Part shown: positions 27,446 through 36,803 of the stretch, piece by piece
How the letters are laid out: every line of letters starts with the position of its first letter
Position numbering within the stretch: the stretch's first letter is position 1
Assembly: GCF_000834655.1 (NCBI RefSeq)
Contig: NZ_JXQQ01000076.1
Span: 1-64,000, forward strand
Length of the DNA: 64,000 bases
Direction: 5' to 3'
DNA from: Variovorax paradoxus
Lineage (GTDB): Bacteria; Pseudomonadota; Gammaproteobacteria; Burkholderiales; Burkholderiaceae_C
The notes under the pieces: generated by a model
Told to the model about the DNA's origin: nothing
Database searches by the model: none
What the model saw: the letters and a program-made list of their open reading frames with translations, nothing else
Program-made: the position numbers and the translations under genes

Positions 27446-27522
27446 CTGGGGTAAAACGCCACGCTGCCGCAGAGCGGCAACGCCGGAACATCCCCAACGA
27501 AAGCAGCCAAGAGAGACCCACC

Positions 27523-28449
<927 letters not shown>

Positions 28450-28551
28450 GCCGGCGCACCCGTTCATGGCGCTTGACCTAGAGCGCACTCGAGCATTTCC
28501 AATGAATTCACCGGGACTTCCGGTTCATTCAACTGCCAAGGAAATCAAGCC

Positions 28552-28974
28552 ATGAACACGATCGACAACAAGGCCCTGGTCCAGCACATCCACGCGGAGC
28601 TGGACAAGGGCAACGGCCAGGCCTTCATCGACAGCCTGGCCGACGACGCCAGCTGGACGCTGGAGGGCACCACGCCCTGGTCGCGCACCTACGCGGGCAA
28701 GGCGGCCATTCGCGAGGAGCTGATCGCGCCGCTGTTCGCGCAATTCGCCGCGCCCTACGCGAGCAAGACCGAGCGCATCATTGCCGAGGGCGACCGGGTG
28801 GTGGTGCTGTTCAGCGGCGACGTGCCCACCAAGGCCGGCAAGCGCTACAACAACCGCTACTGCTACGTCTACCGACTCGAAGGAGGCAAGGTGAAAGAGC
28901 TGACCGAGTACTTCGACACCGCATTGGTTCAGGAGGCGCTCGAAGCGCCGCCGGCTGCCGCGCATGCCGGCTAG
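28552..28974 (+). CDS. SnoaL/NTF2-like protein
   Basis: A 140-residue nuclear-transport-factor-2-fold protein: IHAELDKGNGQAFIDSLADDASWTLEGTTPWSRTYAGKAAIREEL is the conserved first half, ending in NRYCYVYRLEGGKVKELTEYFDTALV. Members include ketosteroid-isomerase-like enzymes and binding proteins; a substrate cannot be assigned. Its last 11 bases overlap the start of the MerR-family gene, so the two are translationally coupled. Confidence 0.85.
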   Translation: MNTIDNKALVQHIHAELDKGNGQAFIDSLADDASWTLEGTTPWSRTYAGKAAIREELIAPLFAQFAAPYASKTERIIAEGDRVVVLFSGDVPTKAGKRYNNRYCYVYRLEGGKVKELTEYFDTALVQEALEAPPAAAHAG

Positions 28975-29443
28975 CGCACCGACCGCACCCGCCGCGCCGG
29001 TCGTGAAGGGAACCCCCTTCCACATCGGCGAACTGGCCACCCGCACCGGCCGCACGGTGCACGCCATCCGCTGGTACGAAACGCAGGGCCTCGTGCCCGG
29101 CGTGGCGCGCGACCACGGCGGCCGGCGCCTCTACGGCGAGTTGCACGTCGGCTGGCTCGACCTCATGGAGCGCTTGCGCCGCACCGGCATGTCGATTGCC
29201 GAGATGCGCGAGTACACCGCGCTTGCGCTCCAGGGCAAGGCCACGCTGCAGCAGCGCCGCGACATGCTCGCTGCGCACCGCGCGCGGGTGACCGAGACGA
29301 TTGCCGACTGGAAAAGGGCGCTCACGCTGGTCGATCGGAAGATCGACTTCTACGACGCGTGGATGGCGAGCGGCCATCGGCCGCCCCTGATTCCCGCGGA
29401 CACGCCGCGCGCCGCGCCGCCGAAGCGGCGCAAGACGCCCTGA
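28964..29443 (+). CDS. MerR-family transcriptional regulator
   Basis: A 159-residue MerR regulator. The HTH is at about residues 19-88 (FHIGELATRTGRTVHAIRWYETQGLVPGVARDHGGRRLYGE), followed by a dimerisation helix (about 88-125). There is no Cys-based metal site at the C-terminus, so it probably senses a small organic molecule or redox state. It overlaps the SnoaL-like gene by 11 bp, a likely regulatory partner. It is convergent with the HPF gene. Confidence 0.88.
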   Translation: MPASAPTAPAAPVVKGTPFHIGELATRTGRTVHAIRWYETQGLVPGVARDHGGRRLYGELHVGWLDLMERLRRTGMSIAEMREYTALALQGKATLQQRRDMLAAHRARVTETIADWKRALTLVDRKIDFYDAWMASGHRPPLIPADTPRAAPPKRRKTP

Positions 29444-29459
29444 GCGTGCGCCGCTGGCG

Positions 29460-29819
29460 CTATTCGGCGACGAACCCCGCGTCCTTGCGGATCGAATCGC
29501 GGTCGCGGTGGTTGTTCAGGCGCCCCAGCGTGCTGTCGAGCAGGCGCTTGAGCTTGTCGGCCGCGCCGCGGAAGGCCTCGTCGAGCGTGTTGCCGTGCTG
29601 CGTCACGGCCAGCGGCTGGTGGTGGGCAAGGCGTGCTTCCATCACGCAGCGCTTGTCGCCGCCGCCGGCCTTGTCGTGGTTCTCGTCGCTCAGATGCACC
29701 TCCACGCGCGTCACGTCTTCGACGAAGCGGCTCAGGTGTTGCTTGATCTCCGTGTCGGCCCAGCGTTCCAGCGTGTCCTTGTTCTCGATACCGTTGCTCG
29801 TGTTGACCTGAATCTGCAT
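29460..29819 (-). CDS. HPF/RaiA family ribosome-associated protein
   Basis: A 119-residue protein of the ribosome hibernation factor family. It has the first beta strand (MQIQVNTSNGIENKD), the RVEVHLSDEN strand, the MEARLAHHQPLAV strand and the terminal helix DEAFRGAADKLKRLLDSTLGRLNN. It binds the 30S subunit near the decoding centre in resting cells in known relatives. It is of the short type, without the C-terminal dimerisation domain of long HPF. Confidence 0.88.
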   Translation of the reverse strand: MQIQVNTSNGIENKDTLERWADTEIKQHLSRFVEDVTRVEVHLSDENHDKAGGGDKRCVMEARLAHHQPLAVTQHGNTLDEAFRGAADKLKRLLDSTLGRLNNHRDRDSIRKDAGFVAE

Positions 29820-29948
29820 GCAATGTCCTTCTGCTGGATGGATGAACGAAAGCCCACTGTGCGCCCTGAAGCGCCGTGCCGTGCGTAGGTCTATTCCCTA
29901 CCCACGCGCCGGGCAGGGTCCGCAATCTGGCGACGAGGAAGCCGCGGC

Positions 29949-30377
29949 TCAGCTCTGGATGTAGCTTGTAAGCTGGGTGATCGTCTGCTCGTGCTCGCTG
30001 ATGATGTCGTCCATCAGGTCCTGGATCGAGATCATGCCCACCACCTTGTCGCCGTCGACCACCGGCAGGTGGCGGAACTTGCGCTGGCTCATCAGCGCCA
30101 TGCAGGCGCGGGTGCGGGTTTGCGGTGTGACTGTCATCACGTCGGGCGTCATGATCTCCGAGACCTTCATCTCCTTGGAGTTCTTGCCCTGCAGCGCGAC
30201 CTTTCGGGTGTAGTCGCGTTCGGAGAGAAAGCCCACGAGCTTCTCGCCGTCCATCACCATGAGCGCGCCGACCTCGAAGCGGGCCAGCGTGGCCAGCGCA
30301 TCGAACACGCTGGTGTCGGGCGCCGTGCGCCAGGCGGCGGAGTCGTGGCGCTTGAGCAGTTCGGAGACGGGTTTCAT
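29949..30377 (-). CDS. tandem CBS domain protein
   Basis: A 142-residue protein made of two CBS domains (about residues 10-65 and 76-130: VFDALATLARFEVGALMVMDGEKLVGFLSERDYTRKV; ACMALMSQRKFRHLPVVDGDKVVGMISIQDLM). Such proteins bind adenine nucleotides and act as energy sensors. The ATG at 30377 has GGAG nine bases upstream; upstream codons are open but not conserved-looking. No partner gene is adjacent. Confidence 0.9.
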   Translation of the reverse strand: MKPVSELLKRHDSAAWRTAPDTSVFDALATLARFEVGALMVMDGEKLVGFLSERDYTRKVALQGKNSKEMKVSEIMTPDVMTVTPQTRTRACMALMSQRKFRHLPVVDGDKVVGMISIQDLMDDIISEHEQTITQLTSYIQS

Positions 30378-30513
30378 CGCGGTAACTCCATCAAAAAGTT
30401 TTCGATTCACACCGACGCGCGAGGCGCCGCACTCGGTCAAATCATAGGGGCGGAAAAGCCCCCCGCGATGCAAAACCCTCTAGGGGATTGCGCGTGTGCC
30501 CACGCGCGAGAAC

Positions 30514-31113
30514 TTAAGGTGTCGCAGCCAGCACGCGGCTGAGCGCCACGGGGTCGCCCACCACGGCTTTCACGAGGCCCTTGTCGTCGAAGTTGACCTG
30601 GTACTCCGACCAGCTGTCGCGCCAGTAGCGCCACGTGGCGGCGTCCAGGCTCGGGTTTTCGCCGGCGATGGGGTAGCCGATGGCCATGAGCACCTGCTCG
30701 CGCGTCATGCCGGGCATCACCTTGCCGGCGCGAATGGCGGTGCTGACCGCGGGCGGGAAGGTCGCCATCTTCTGCTTCGGATCTTCGGTGACCACGTAGC
30801 GCTTGGCGAAGTCGATCAGCGTGATGTTGCGGCTGTAGTCGTTCTTGATGCGCTGGGGCTTGCCCGCCAGGTCGAGGTTGAAGAAGCGGAAGTCGTAGGC
30901 CGTGATGCGCGCCGGCGTGCCAACGGCCACGATGCTCGTGCCTTGCTCGTCGTAGTTGATGTCGCTGATGGAGTCGCCGTAGGTGCGCATGTTGCAGCAC
31001 AGGTAGCCGTTGATCATCGGCCCGGCCGGCGGCGAAGGGCGCTGGGCGTGAACGACGGACACGGGAACGACGGTGGCTGCCAGCAGGGCGGCAGCGGCAA
31101 GGCGCTTGAGCAC
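30514..31113 (-). CDS. secreted BamE/SmpA-like hypothetical protein
   Basis: A 199-residue protein with a signal peptide (MLKRLAAAALLAATVVPVSV, cleavage expected at VHAQ). The C-terminal 60 residues (VMPGMTREQVLMAIGYPIAGENP, then TWRYWRDSWSEYQVNFDDKGLVKAV) resemble the BamE/SmpA/OmlA fold: a GMT-x2-QV turn, a G-x-P and an aromatic strand ending in a VxF-x2-x-G-x-V hairpin. The N-terminal part is unique and has a CC pair (YLCCNMRTYG). Function unknown; periplasmic or envelope-associated. Confidence 0.75.
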   Translation of the reverse strand: MLKRLAAAALLAATVVPVSVVHAQRPSPPAGPMINGYLCCNMRTYGDSISDINYDEQGTSIVAVGTPARITAYDFRFFNLDLAGKPQRIKNDYSRNITLIDFAKRYVVTEDPKQKMATFPPAVSTAIRAGKVMPGMTREQVLMAIGYPIAGENPSLDAATWRYWRDSWSEYQVNFDDKGLVKAVVGDPVALSRVLAATP

Positions 31114-31210
31114 GGATTTCCCTCGGTATTTGTTGGAATGGCTGCGGGGCGCAGCGCGCGGATTCTAGGGGCTGGACAAACCCGCGATGGAGGCAGAATG
31201 GGCGCCCCGA

Positions 31211-31227
31211 GCTATCGAAAAGATAGC
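31211..31227. repeat. GCTATC/GATAGC palindrome
   Basis: GCTATC-GAAAA-GATAGC is a perfect 6-bp stem with a 5-base loop, about 95 bp before the ylqF start and 100 bp from the divergent gene. It matches the imperfect copy at 25166-25182 and appears to be a family-specific dispersed element. Confidence 0.6.
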
Positions 31228-31321
31228 AACGTGAGGAAGCGCACGTTCCCGGTTCACAATGCGCACCCGGCCCTCGGGCCAACCTCCCCAGCAGACAGCG
31301 CGAAAGAAAGAGCATCCATCG

Positions 31322-32278
31322 ATGGCGATCCAGTGGTTCCCCGGGCACATGTACACGACCCAGAAGGCCATCACCGAGCGGGTGAAGGACATCGACGTGG
31401 TCATCGAGCTGCTCGACGCGCGCCTGCCCGGCTCCAGCGCCAACCCGATGCTGGCCGAGCTCACGGCCGGCCGCCCGACATTGAAGGTGCTCAACAAGCA
31501 GGACCTGGCCGACCCCGCGCGCACCGCGCTCTGGCTCGCGCACTACAACGCGCTGCCCGCCACGCGCGCCATCGGCCTCGATGCGAGCCAGACCACGCCC
31601 GCGCAGCAGATCGTCAAGGCCTGCCACGAGCTCTCGCCCAACCGCGGCGGCATGGCCAAGCCGATGCGCGTGCTGATCTGCGGCATTCCGAACGTGGGCA
31701 AGTCCACCCTCATCAACACGCTGACCGGCGGGCGCAAGGCCAAGACCGGCGACGAGGCCGGCATCACCAAGCTGGAGCAGCGCATCACGCTGGCCGACGA
31801 CTTCTACCTGTGGGACACGCCCGGCATGCTGTGGCCGCGCATCGTCGTGCCCAAGAGCGGCTACAACCTCGCGGCCAGCGGCGCGGTCGGGCGCAATGCC
31901 TTCGACGAGGAGGAAGTGGCGCTCGAGCTGCTCAACTACCTGAAGACGCACTACGCGGCGGGCATCGCGGAGCGCTTCAAGCTCGTCGAACTCGATGCCG
32001 AGACCATCGCCGGCATGAAGGACGAAGACGTGCTCGACACCATCGGCCGCAAGCGCGGCGCGCTGCTGGGCAAGGGCCGGGTCAACCTGCAGAAGGCGGC
32101 GGAAATCGTGATGCACGAGTTCCGCGCCGGCAATCTCGGGCGCATCACGCTCGAGACCCCCGAGGAGTTTGCGCAGTGGCTGGCCGAAGGGCAGCGCATC
32201 GATGCGGAGCGCGCAGCCAGGAAGGCGGCGCGCGGAAAGAAACGCAAGTCCGGCGACGAGCCCGCAGCCGCGGATTGA
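31322..32278 (+). CDS. ylqF: ribosome biogenesis GTPase YlqF/RbgA
   Basis: A 318-residue circularly permuted GTPase needed for 50S assembly in relatives. It starts AIQWFPGHMYTTQKAITE, the family signature. G motifs are in permuted order: LLDARLPGSS and NKQDL (G4) first, then GIPNVGKSTLIN (G1, about residue 121) and DTPGMLWPR (G3). The C-terminal RNA-binding domain follows and ends in a basic tail. The ATG at 31322 was chosen for the signature; the frame is open 21 codons upstream. Confidence 0.94.
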   Translation: MAIQWFPGHMYTTQKAITERVKDIDVVIELLDARLPGSSANPMLAELTAGRPTLKVLNKQDLADPARTALWLAHYNALPATRAIGLDASQTTPAQQIVKACHELSPNRGGMAKPMRVLICGIPNVGKSTLINTLTGGRKAKTGDEAGITKLEQRITLADDFYLWDTPGMLWPRIVVPKSGYNLAASGAVGRNAFDEEEVALELLNYLKTHYAAGIAERFKLVELDAETIAGMKDEDVLDTIGRKRGALLGKGRVNLQKAAEIVMHEFRAGNLGRITLETPEEFAQWLAEGQRIDAERAARKAARGKKRKSGDEPAAAD

Positions 32279-32333
32279 ATGGGCATCGGGGCCGCCGGCT
32301 GAACGCAGGCGGCCCGCCCACTATCATCGAAAA

Positions 32334-32783
32334 ATGCAACGCCTCACGCGCCAACGCAACGCCGTTTTTTCCGCCTTCAGCGACGCCGGGCGGGTTCTCA
32401 CGGCACCGGAAATCCTCGAACATGCACGCGAGATCGTGCCCGAGATCAGCCTCTCCACCGTGTACCGCCAGGTCTCGCTGCTGCTGGCCGACGGCGAGAT
32501 CGCGAAGGTCGAACTGCCGGGCGAGCCGGCGCGCTACGAAGTGGCCTGCAAGCCCGCCGCGCACCGCCACGCGCACCACGACGGCAAAGAGGCCGACCAC
32601 CACCATCACTACTTCCATTGCTCGGGCTGCGGGCAGGTGTTCCTGCTGCATGCATGCCCGGGCCCGATGGACGATCTCGCGCCCAAGGGCTTCCAGGTCA
32701 AGAGCCACGAGGTGACGCTGCATGGCCTCTGCGCATCGTGCGTGGAGGCCGGCGACAAAGCGGGCGGGCGCAAGGCGCACTGA
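32334..32783 (+). CDS. Fur-family regulator with His-rich segment
   Basis: A 149-residue metalloregulator. The winged HTH is at about residues 5-60 (RQRNAVFSAFSDAGRVLTAPEILEHAREIVPEISLSTVYRQVSLL). A His-rich stretch spans about residues 77-95 (HRHAHHDGKEADHHHHYFH), directly before the C-x2-C pair CSGC (96-99); a second pair is in GLCASC. The His run could bind zinc, nickel or iron. It lies upstream of a perfect dyad and the L36B/ABC/TonB genes, on the same strand, so it is a candidate regulator of that locus. Zur versus Fur cannot be decided by sequence. Confidence 0.87.
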   Translation: MQRLTRQRNAVFSAFSDAGRVLTAPEILEHAREIVPEISLSTVYRQVSLLLADGEIAKVELPGEPARYEVACKPAAHRHAHHDGKEADHHHHYFHCSGCGQVFLLHACPGPMDDLAPKGFQVKSHEVTLHGLCASCVEAGDKAGGRKAH

Positions 32784-32813
32784 CCCGCGTCAGGCTGCAG
32801 CCAGCTTTGCAAT

Positions 32814-32846
32814 GTTATTGAGAACGTATTCTCAATAACGTATAGT
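32814..32846 (+). promoter_or_regulatory. promoter with overlapping 11-bp perfect dyad before ykgO
   Basis: GTTATTGAGAA (32814-32824), CGTA, TTCTCAATAAC (32829-32839) form a perfect dyad. A promoter fits inside it: -35 TTGAGA (32818-32823), 17-base spacer, -10 TATAGT (32841-32846). The dyad covers the -35 and spacer, the classic place for a repressor. Arms contain GAGAA/TTCTC as in Fur boxes and outer GTTAT/ATAAC as in Zur boxes. The next gene is the zinc-independent L36 paralogue, usually Zur-controlled. Confidence 0.82.
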
Positions 32847-32874
32847 CGCGGGTCCGAACCTTTTCGATCGACCC

Positions 32875-33024
32875 ATGCAAGTCCTGTCCTCGCTCAAGGA
32901 AGCCAAGAAGCGTCACCGCGATTGCCAAGTGGTGACGCGGCGCGGCCGCACCTACGTCATCTGCAAGTCCAACCCGCGCTTCAAGGCGCGGCAGGGCGGC
33001 GCAAAGAACAGGCATAAGCGCTGA
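32875..33024 (+). CDS. ykgO: 50S ribosomal protein L36, type B (YkgO)
   Basis: A 49-residue protein. It reads MQVLSSLKEAKKRHRDCQVV, then RGRTYVICKSNPRFKARQGG and a basic end, matching E. coli YkgO. In type A L36 zinc is held by C-x2-C...C...H; here the first Cys is His and the last His is Phe, so the zinc ribbon is incomplete. Type B L36 replaces the zinc-binding form in starved cells, freeing zinc. It is transcribed from the dyad-covered promoter just upstream, and the ABC/TonB genes follow on the same strand. Confidence 0.92.
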   Translation: MQVLSSLKEAKKRHRDCQVVTRRGRTYVICKSNPRFKARQGGAKNRHKR

Positions 33025-33152
33025 ACCGGCGCTGACCGCAAGGCGGGGCATCTTCCGCCGACACCTCCACGACGACTGAACCGATCCGCATCGGCGCACC
33101 CTGCGCCGCCGCAGGCCTGCGTGCGTCCTTTTCTCCAACCGGAACCCTGTCC

Positions 33153-33860
33153 ATGCTCCGAGCCATCGGCCTCACCAAACAGTACGGCGCGCACACCGCG
33201 CTCGACCGCCTCGACCTCGACATCCGCGGCGGCGACATCTACTGCCTGCTGGGCGCGAACGGCGCGGGCAAGACGACGACCATCAACCTGTTCCTCAACT
33301 TCATCGCGCCGACCGGCGGCGCGGTGGAGATCAACGGCGTCGATGTCACGCGCCACCCCGTCGCCACCAAGCAGGACGTGGCGTACATCCCCGAGCAGGT
33401 CACGCTCTACGGCACGCTCTCGGGCCTGGAGAACCTGCGCTTCTTCGCAGGACTCGCGCTCGGCCACGAGCTGCCACGCGCGCGCCTTCTCGAATTGATG
33501 ACCGAGGTGGGGCTCGACCACGCGGCCGCGGACAAGCGCGTCTCCGCGTATTCGAAGGGCATGCGCCAGAAGGTGTGGATCGCGGTGGCGATCGCCAAGG
33601 AGGCGAAGGCGCTTCTGCTCGACGAGCCCACCTCGGGGCTCGACCCGCACGCCGCCGCCGAGTTCTCCGACCTGCTGCGCCGCGCCGCCGACACCGGCGT
33701 GGCCGTGCTCACCACCACGCACGACCTGTTCCATGCACAGCAGACCGCCACGCGCGTCGGCATCATGAAGCGCGGCCGCCTTGTCGAAAGCCTCGACGGC
33801 GATGCGCAGATCGTGCACACCGACCTGCAGTCGCTGTACCTGCAGCACATGAGGGCCTGA
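33153..33860 (+). CDS. ABC transporter ATP-binding protein
   Basis: A 235-residue ATPase subunit. Walker A is GANGAGKTT (about residues 36-44), the signature is the YSKGM variant (AYSKGMRQKV) and Walker B with the catalytic Glu is ALLLDEPTSGLD, followed by the switch His in TTHDLF. YSKGM signatures are typical of ABC-2-type systems (NosF, CcmA-like) rather than nutrient importers. It overlaps or abuts two DUF3526 permease genes, so one complex is likely. It may belong to the same transcript as ykgO. Confidence 0.93.
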   Translation: MLRAIGLTKQYGAHTALDRLDLDIRGGDIYCLLGANGAGKTTTINLFLNFIAPTGGAVEINGVDVTRHPVATKQDVAYIPEQVTLYGTLSGLENLRFFAGLALGHELPRARLLELMTEVGLDHAAADKRVSAYSKGMRQKVWIAVAIAKEAKALLLDEPTSGLDPHAAAEFSDLLRRAADTGVAVLTTTHDLFHAQQTATRVGIMKRGRLVESLDGDAQIVHTDLQSLYLQHMRA

Positions 33861-33862
33861 TC

Positions 33863-35263
33863 ATGCTGCTGCACTGGATCGCACGACGCGAATTCATCGA
33901 GCGCCTGCGCGACGGGCGCCTTTATTGGGCCGGCGGGCTCGTGGCGGTGCTGCTCTTCACGGCACTCGCCGTGGGCTGGGCGCACCAGCAGGGCGCCCAT
34001 GCCGAGCAGGTCGCCGCGCAGGCGATGGACTACCGCGACTGGCTGCACCAGGACAAGCGCCATCCGCACGATGCCGCCCACCAGGGCATGCACGCCTTCA
34101 AGCCCGAGCCGCCGCTGTCGATGGTCGACTCGGGCATCAACCCGTTCATCGGCAGCACCGTGTGGCTGCAGGCGCACCGCCAGAGCGAGGTGAAGTTCAA
34201 CGCCGCGCAGGACGCGACCGGCCTGCAGCGCTTCGGCAACCTCTCGGTCGGCTGGATCCTGCAGGTGCTCGGGCCGCTGCTGGTGATCGTGCTGGGCTTC
34301 AACGCCTTCGCGGGCGAGCGCGAGCAGGGCATCCTGCGGCAGACGCTGAGCCTGGGCGTGGCGCCGCTGCGGCTCCTGGCCGGCAAGGCGCTGGCGCTCG
34401 CGGCATCGCTGGCGGTGCTGCTCGTGCCGGCGGCACTTGTCGCAGCCATCGCGGTGGCCGTGGGCGCAGGAGAGGGCGAGCGCATCGACGCGCTGCTGCG
34501 CCTGGCCGCATGGGCGCTCGGCTATGCGGTGTACCTGGGCATCTTCGTGTTCCTCGTGCTCGGCGTGTCGGCGATGTCGGCCACGTCGCGCACCGCGATC
34601 ACCGTGCTGCTGGCGCTGTGGATCGGCCAGGCGGTGATGGCGCCGCGCGTGCTCTCCGAGCTGTCGCGCACCTGGTTTCCGAGCCCGACGCGGCTGGAGT
34701 TCAACCGGCAGCTCGGCGCCGAACTCAAGACCGTGTCGAACAAGGTCTGGCAAGAGAACTTCGGCACCACCGAGCGCTGGGGCCGCGACGTGCCGCTGAG
34801 CAAATGGGGCATCGCGCTGCGGCTGGACGACCAGGCCTCGTACCCCGTGTACGACCGCCACTACGGGCGCCTGTGGGACACCTGGGAGCAGCAGCAGGCG
34901 GTGCAGGAATGGAGCGGCCTCGTGCTGCCGATCCTTGCGATCCGCAGCTTCTCGATGGGCATGGCGGGCACCGACTTCTCGCACCACCGCCGTTTCACGA
35001 CCGCGGCTGAACTGCATCGCCGCGACATCCAGGACCTGATGAGCAAGGACCTGGTGGCGCATGCCGATCCGCTGGGCGACCGCCACTTCTCCTACCAGGC
35101 CACGCCCGAACTCTGGGCCACCGTGCCACCGTTCGACTACCACCCGCCGGGCGCGGGATGGGCGTTGCTGCACCAGGCGCGCAGCCTGGCCGTGCTGTGC
35201 GCCGGCCTGCTGCTGGCGGCCGCGTTCGCAGTCTTCGCCACCGTGCGCCAGCGCGCGCTCTGA
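33863..35263 (+). CDS. ABC-2 type permease, DUF3526
   Basis: A 466-residue membrane protein. One helix near the N-terminus (LYWAGGLVAVLLFTALAVGW) is followed by a large extracytoplasmic region and a C-terminal helical bundle; FTTAAELHRRDIQDLMSKDLVAHADPLGDRHFSY is the DUF3526 landmark. It starts 2 bp after the ATPase stop. DUF3526 permeases often pair with a second paralogue, as here, and lie next to TonB-dependent receptors. The transported compound is unknown. Confidence 0.88.
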   Translation: MLLHWIARREFIERLRDGRLYWAGGLVAVLLFTALAVGWAHQQGAHAEQVAAQAMDYRDWLHQDKRHPHDAAHQGMHAFKPEPPLSMVDSGINPFIGSTVWLQAHRQSEVKFNAAQDATGLQRFGNLSVGWILQVLGPLLVIVLGFNAFAGEREQGILRQTLSLGVAPLRLLAGKALALAASLAVLLVPAALVAAIAVAVGAGEGERIDALLRLAAWALGYAVYLGIFVFLVLGVSAMSATSRTAITVLLALWIGQAVMAPRVLSELSRTWFPSPTRLEFNRQLGAELKTVSNKVWQENFGTTERWGRDVPLSKWGIALRLDDQASYPVYDRHYGRLWDTWEQQQAVQEWSGLVLPILAIRSFSMGMAGTDFSHHRRFTTAAELHRRDIQDLMSKDLVAHADPLGDRHFSYQATPELWATVPPFDYHPPGAGWALLHQARSLAVLCAGLLLAAAFAVFATVRQRAL

Positions 35264-35276
35264 GGGGATGCCACAC

Positions 35277-36758
35277 ATGTCGATCCATCCTCCCCAGGGC
35301 CGCCGCCTGCTGGCCGTGATGCGCCAGGAATTCCGCCTGATGCTCGCCGAGCGCGGCCTTTGGCTCGTCGGCGCGCTGTTCCTTTTGCTCGTGGCGTACG
35401 CGCTCGGCAACGGCCTGGTGCAGACCGCCAAGCGCGACCGCGCGCAGGCAGCGGTTGCACAGGCCGACCGCGACACCCGCGCCGCGCAGCGCGTGCAGCT
35501 CGAAGCCATCCTTGCCGGCACCGCGCAGCCCACGCCGTTCGAGAACCCGGCCGATCCCTCGCGCATGGCGAGCGGCTACGGCGGGCAGCACGCGCTGCTG
35601 CCGACCGCGCCGCTGGGCCCGGTCGCGCTCGGGCAGAGCGACCTGTTCCCGAGCCAGTACAAGGTCACGAACCAGAGCCGCGTCGTGTTCATGAACCCGA
35701 GCGACATCGAGAACCCGTGGCACCTGCTGAGCGGGCACTTCGACCTGGCCTTCGTCATCGTCTATCTGCTGCCGCTCCTGATCTTCGCGCTCAGCTACAA
35801 CCTGCTGTCGGCGGAGCGCGAGAACGGCACCTTGCGCTTGCTGCTCTCGCAACCGTTGCGCCTGCGCACGCTGCTCGCGGGCAAGCTCACGGTGCGCGCC
35901 GCGGTGTTGCTGGGGCCGGCGGTGCTGCTGCCGGTGGCGGTGCTGTGGATCGCGCGCCATGCGGGGCTCGCGGGCGCGTCCGGCGAGATGGGCAGCGCGA
36001 CGCTCTGGTGGGCGCTGCTCGTGGGCGCCTATGCGCTCTTCTGGTTCGCGCTGGTCGTGGCGGTGAATGCCTTCGGCGCCTCGTCGGCAACGAATGCGAT
36101 GGTGCTGGTCATTGCCTGGGTCGTGCTGGTGCTGGTCGCGCCGGTGCTGCTCAACCTTGCCGTCACGCAGGCCGCGCCGGCGCCTTCGCGCACCGAGCTC
36201 GCCACGCGCCAGCGTGTCGTCACGGCCGAGGCGATGAAGCGCCACCAGGACCTGCTGGGCACCGAGTACCAGCACGTGGGCCAAGGCGCGATCCTCGTGC
36301 CGCGCAACGGCAAGATCGAGATCGCCGGCCGCGCGCTCGCCAACTACAGGATCGAGCGCGAGGTGGACGAGGCGATCCGCCCCGCGCTCGACCGCTTCGA
36401 TGCGCAGCAGGCACGCCAGCAGCAGCTGCTCGGCCGCTTCGGCGCGGTGTCGCCCGCGGCGGTGGCCTACGAGGGCATGACCGCGCTGGCCGGCAACGGC
36501 GCGCGCCGCCATGCGCGCTTCGAGGCGCAGACCGTCGCGCACCACGAGGCGTGGAAGGCCTTCTTCTTCCCGCGCATCGATGCGCGCGATGCATTCACGC
36601 CCGACGGGTTCGACCGCATTCCCACGTTCGCCTGGCAGGAGGAGCCCGCCAGCCTGATGCGCGGGCAGGCCGCACTGGCCGTGGTGCAGTTGCTGGTGCC
36701 CAGCCTGCTGCTCTTCGGCCTCGCGGCCTGGCGGCTGCGCCGCTTCTCGGTCGCCTAG
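35277..36758 (+). CDS. ABC-2 type permease, DUF3526 paralogue
   Basis: A 493-residue paralogue of the preceding permease. First helix MLAERGLWLVGALFLLLVAYALG (in part), long extracytoplasmic domain (about 60-175), then about five helices. GAGGGG sits nine bases before the ATG at 35277; an in-frame ATG at 35268 would add three residues. Together with the ATPase and the first permease it makes a heterodimeric ABC-2 system. The TonB receptor gene starts 45 bp later. Confidence 0.87.
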   Translation: MSIHPPQGRRLLAVMRQEFRLMLAERGLWLVGALFLLLVAYALGNGLVQTAKRDRAQAAVAQADRDTRAAQRVQLEAILAGTAQPTPFENPADPSRMASGYGGQHALLPTAPLGPVALGQSDLFPSQYKVTNQSRVVFMNPSDIENPWHLLSGHFDLAFVIVYLLPLLIFALSYNLLSAERENGTLRLLLSQPLRLRTLLAGKLTVRAAVLLGPAVLLPVAVLWIARHAGLAGASGEMGSATLWWALLVGAYALFWFALVVAVNAFGASSATNAMVLVIAWVVLVLVAPVLLNLAVTQAAPAPSRTELATRQRVVTAEAMKRHQDLLGTEYQHVGQGAILVPRNGKIEIAGRALANYRIEREVDEAIRPALDRFDAQQARQQQLLGRFGAVSPAAVAYEGMTALAGNGARRHARFEAQTVAHHEAWKAFFFPRIDARDAFTPDGFDRIPTFAWQEEPASLMRGQAALAVVQLLVPSLLLFGLAAWRLRRFSVA

Positions 36759-36803
36759 CGGGCGACCCCCGCTTTTCAGTTTCTTTTCCAACCAGGCAGT
36801 CCA

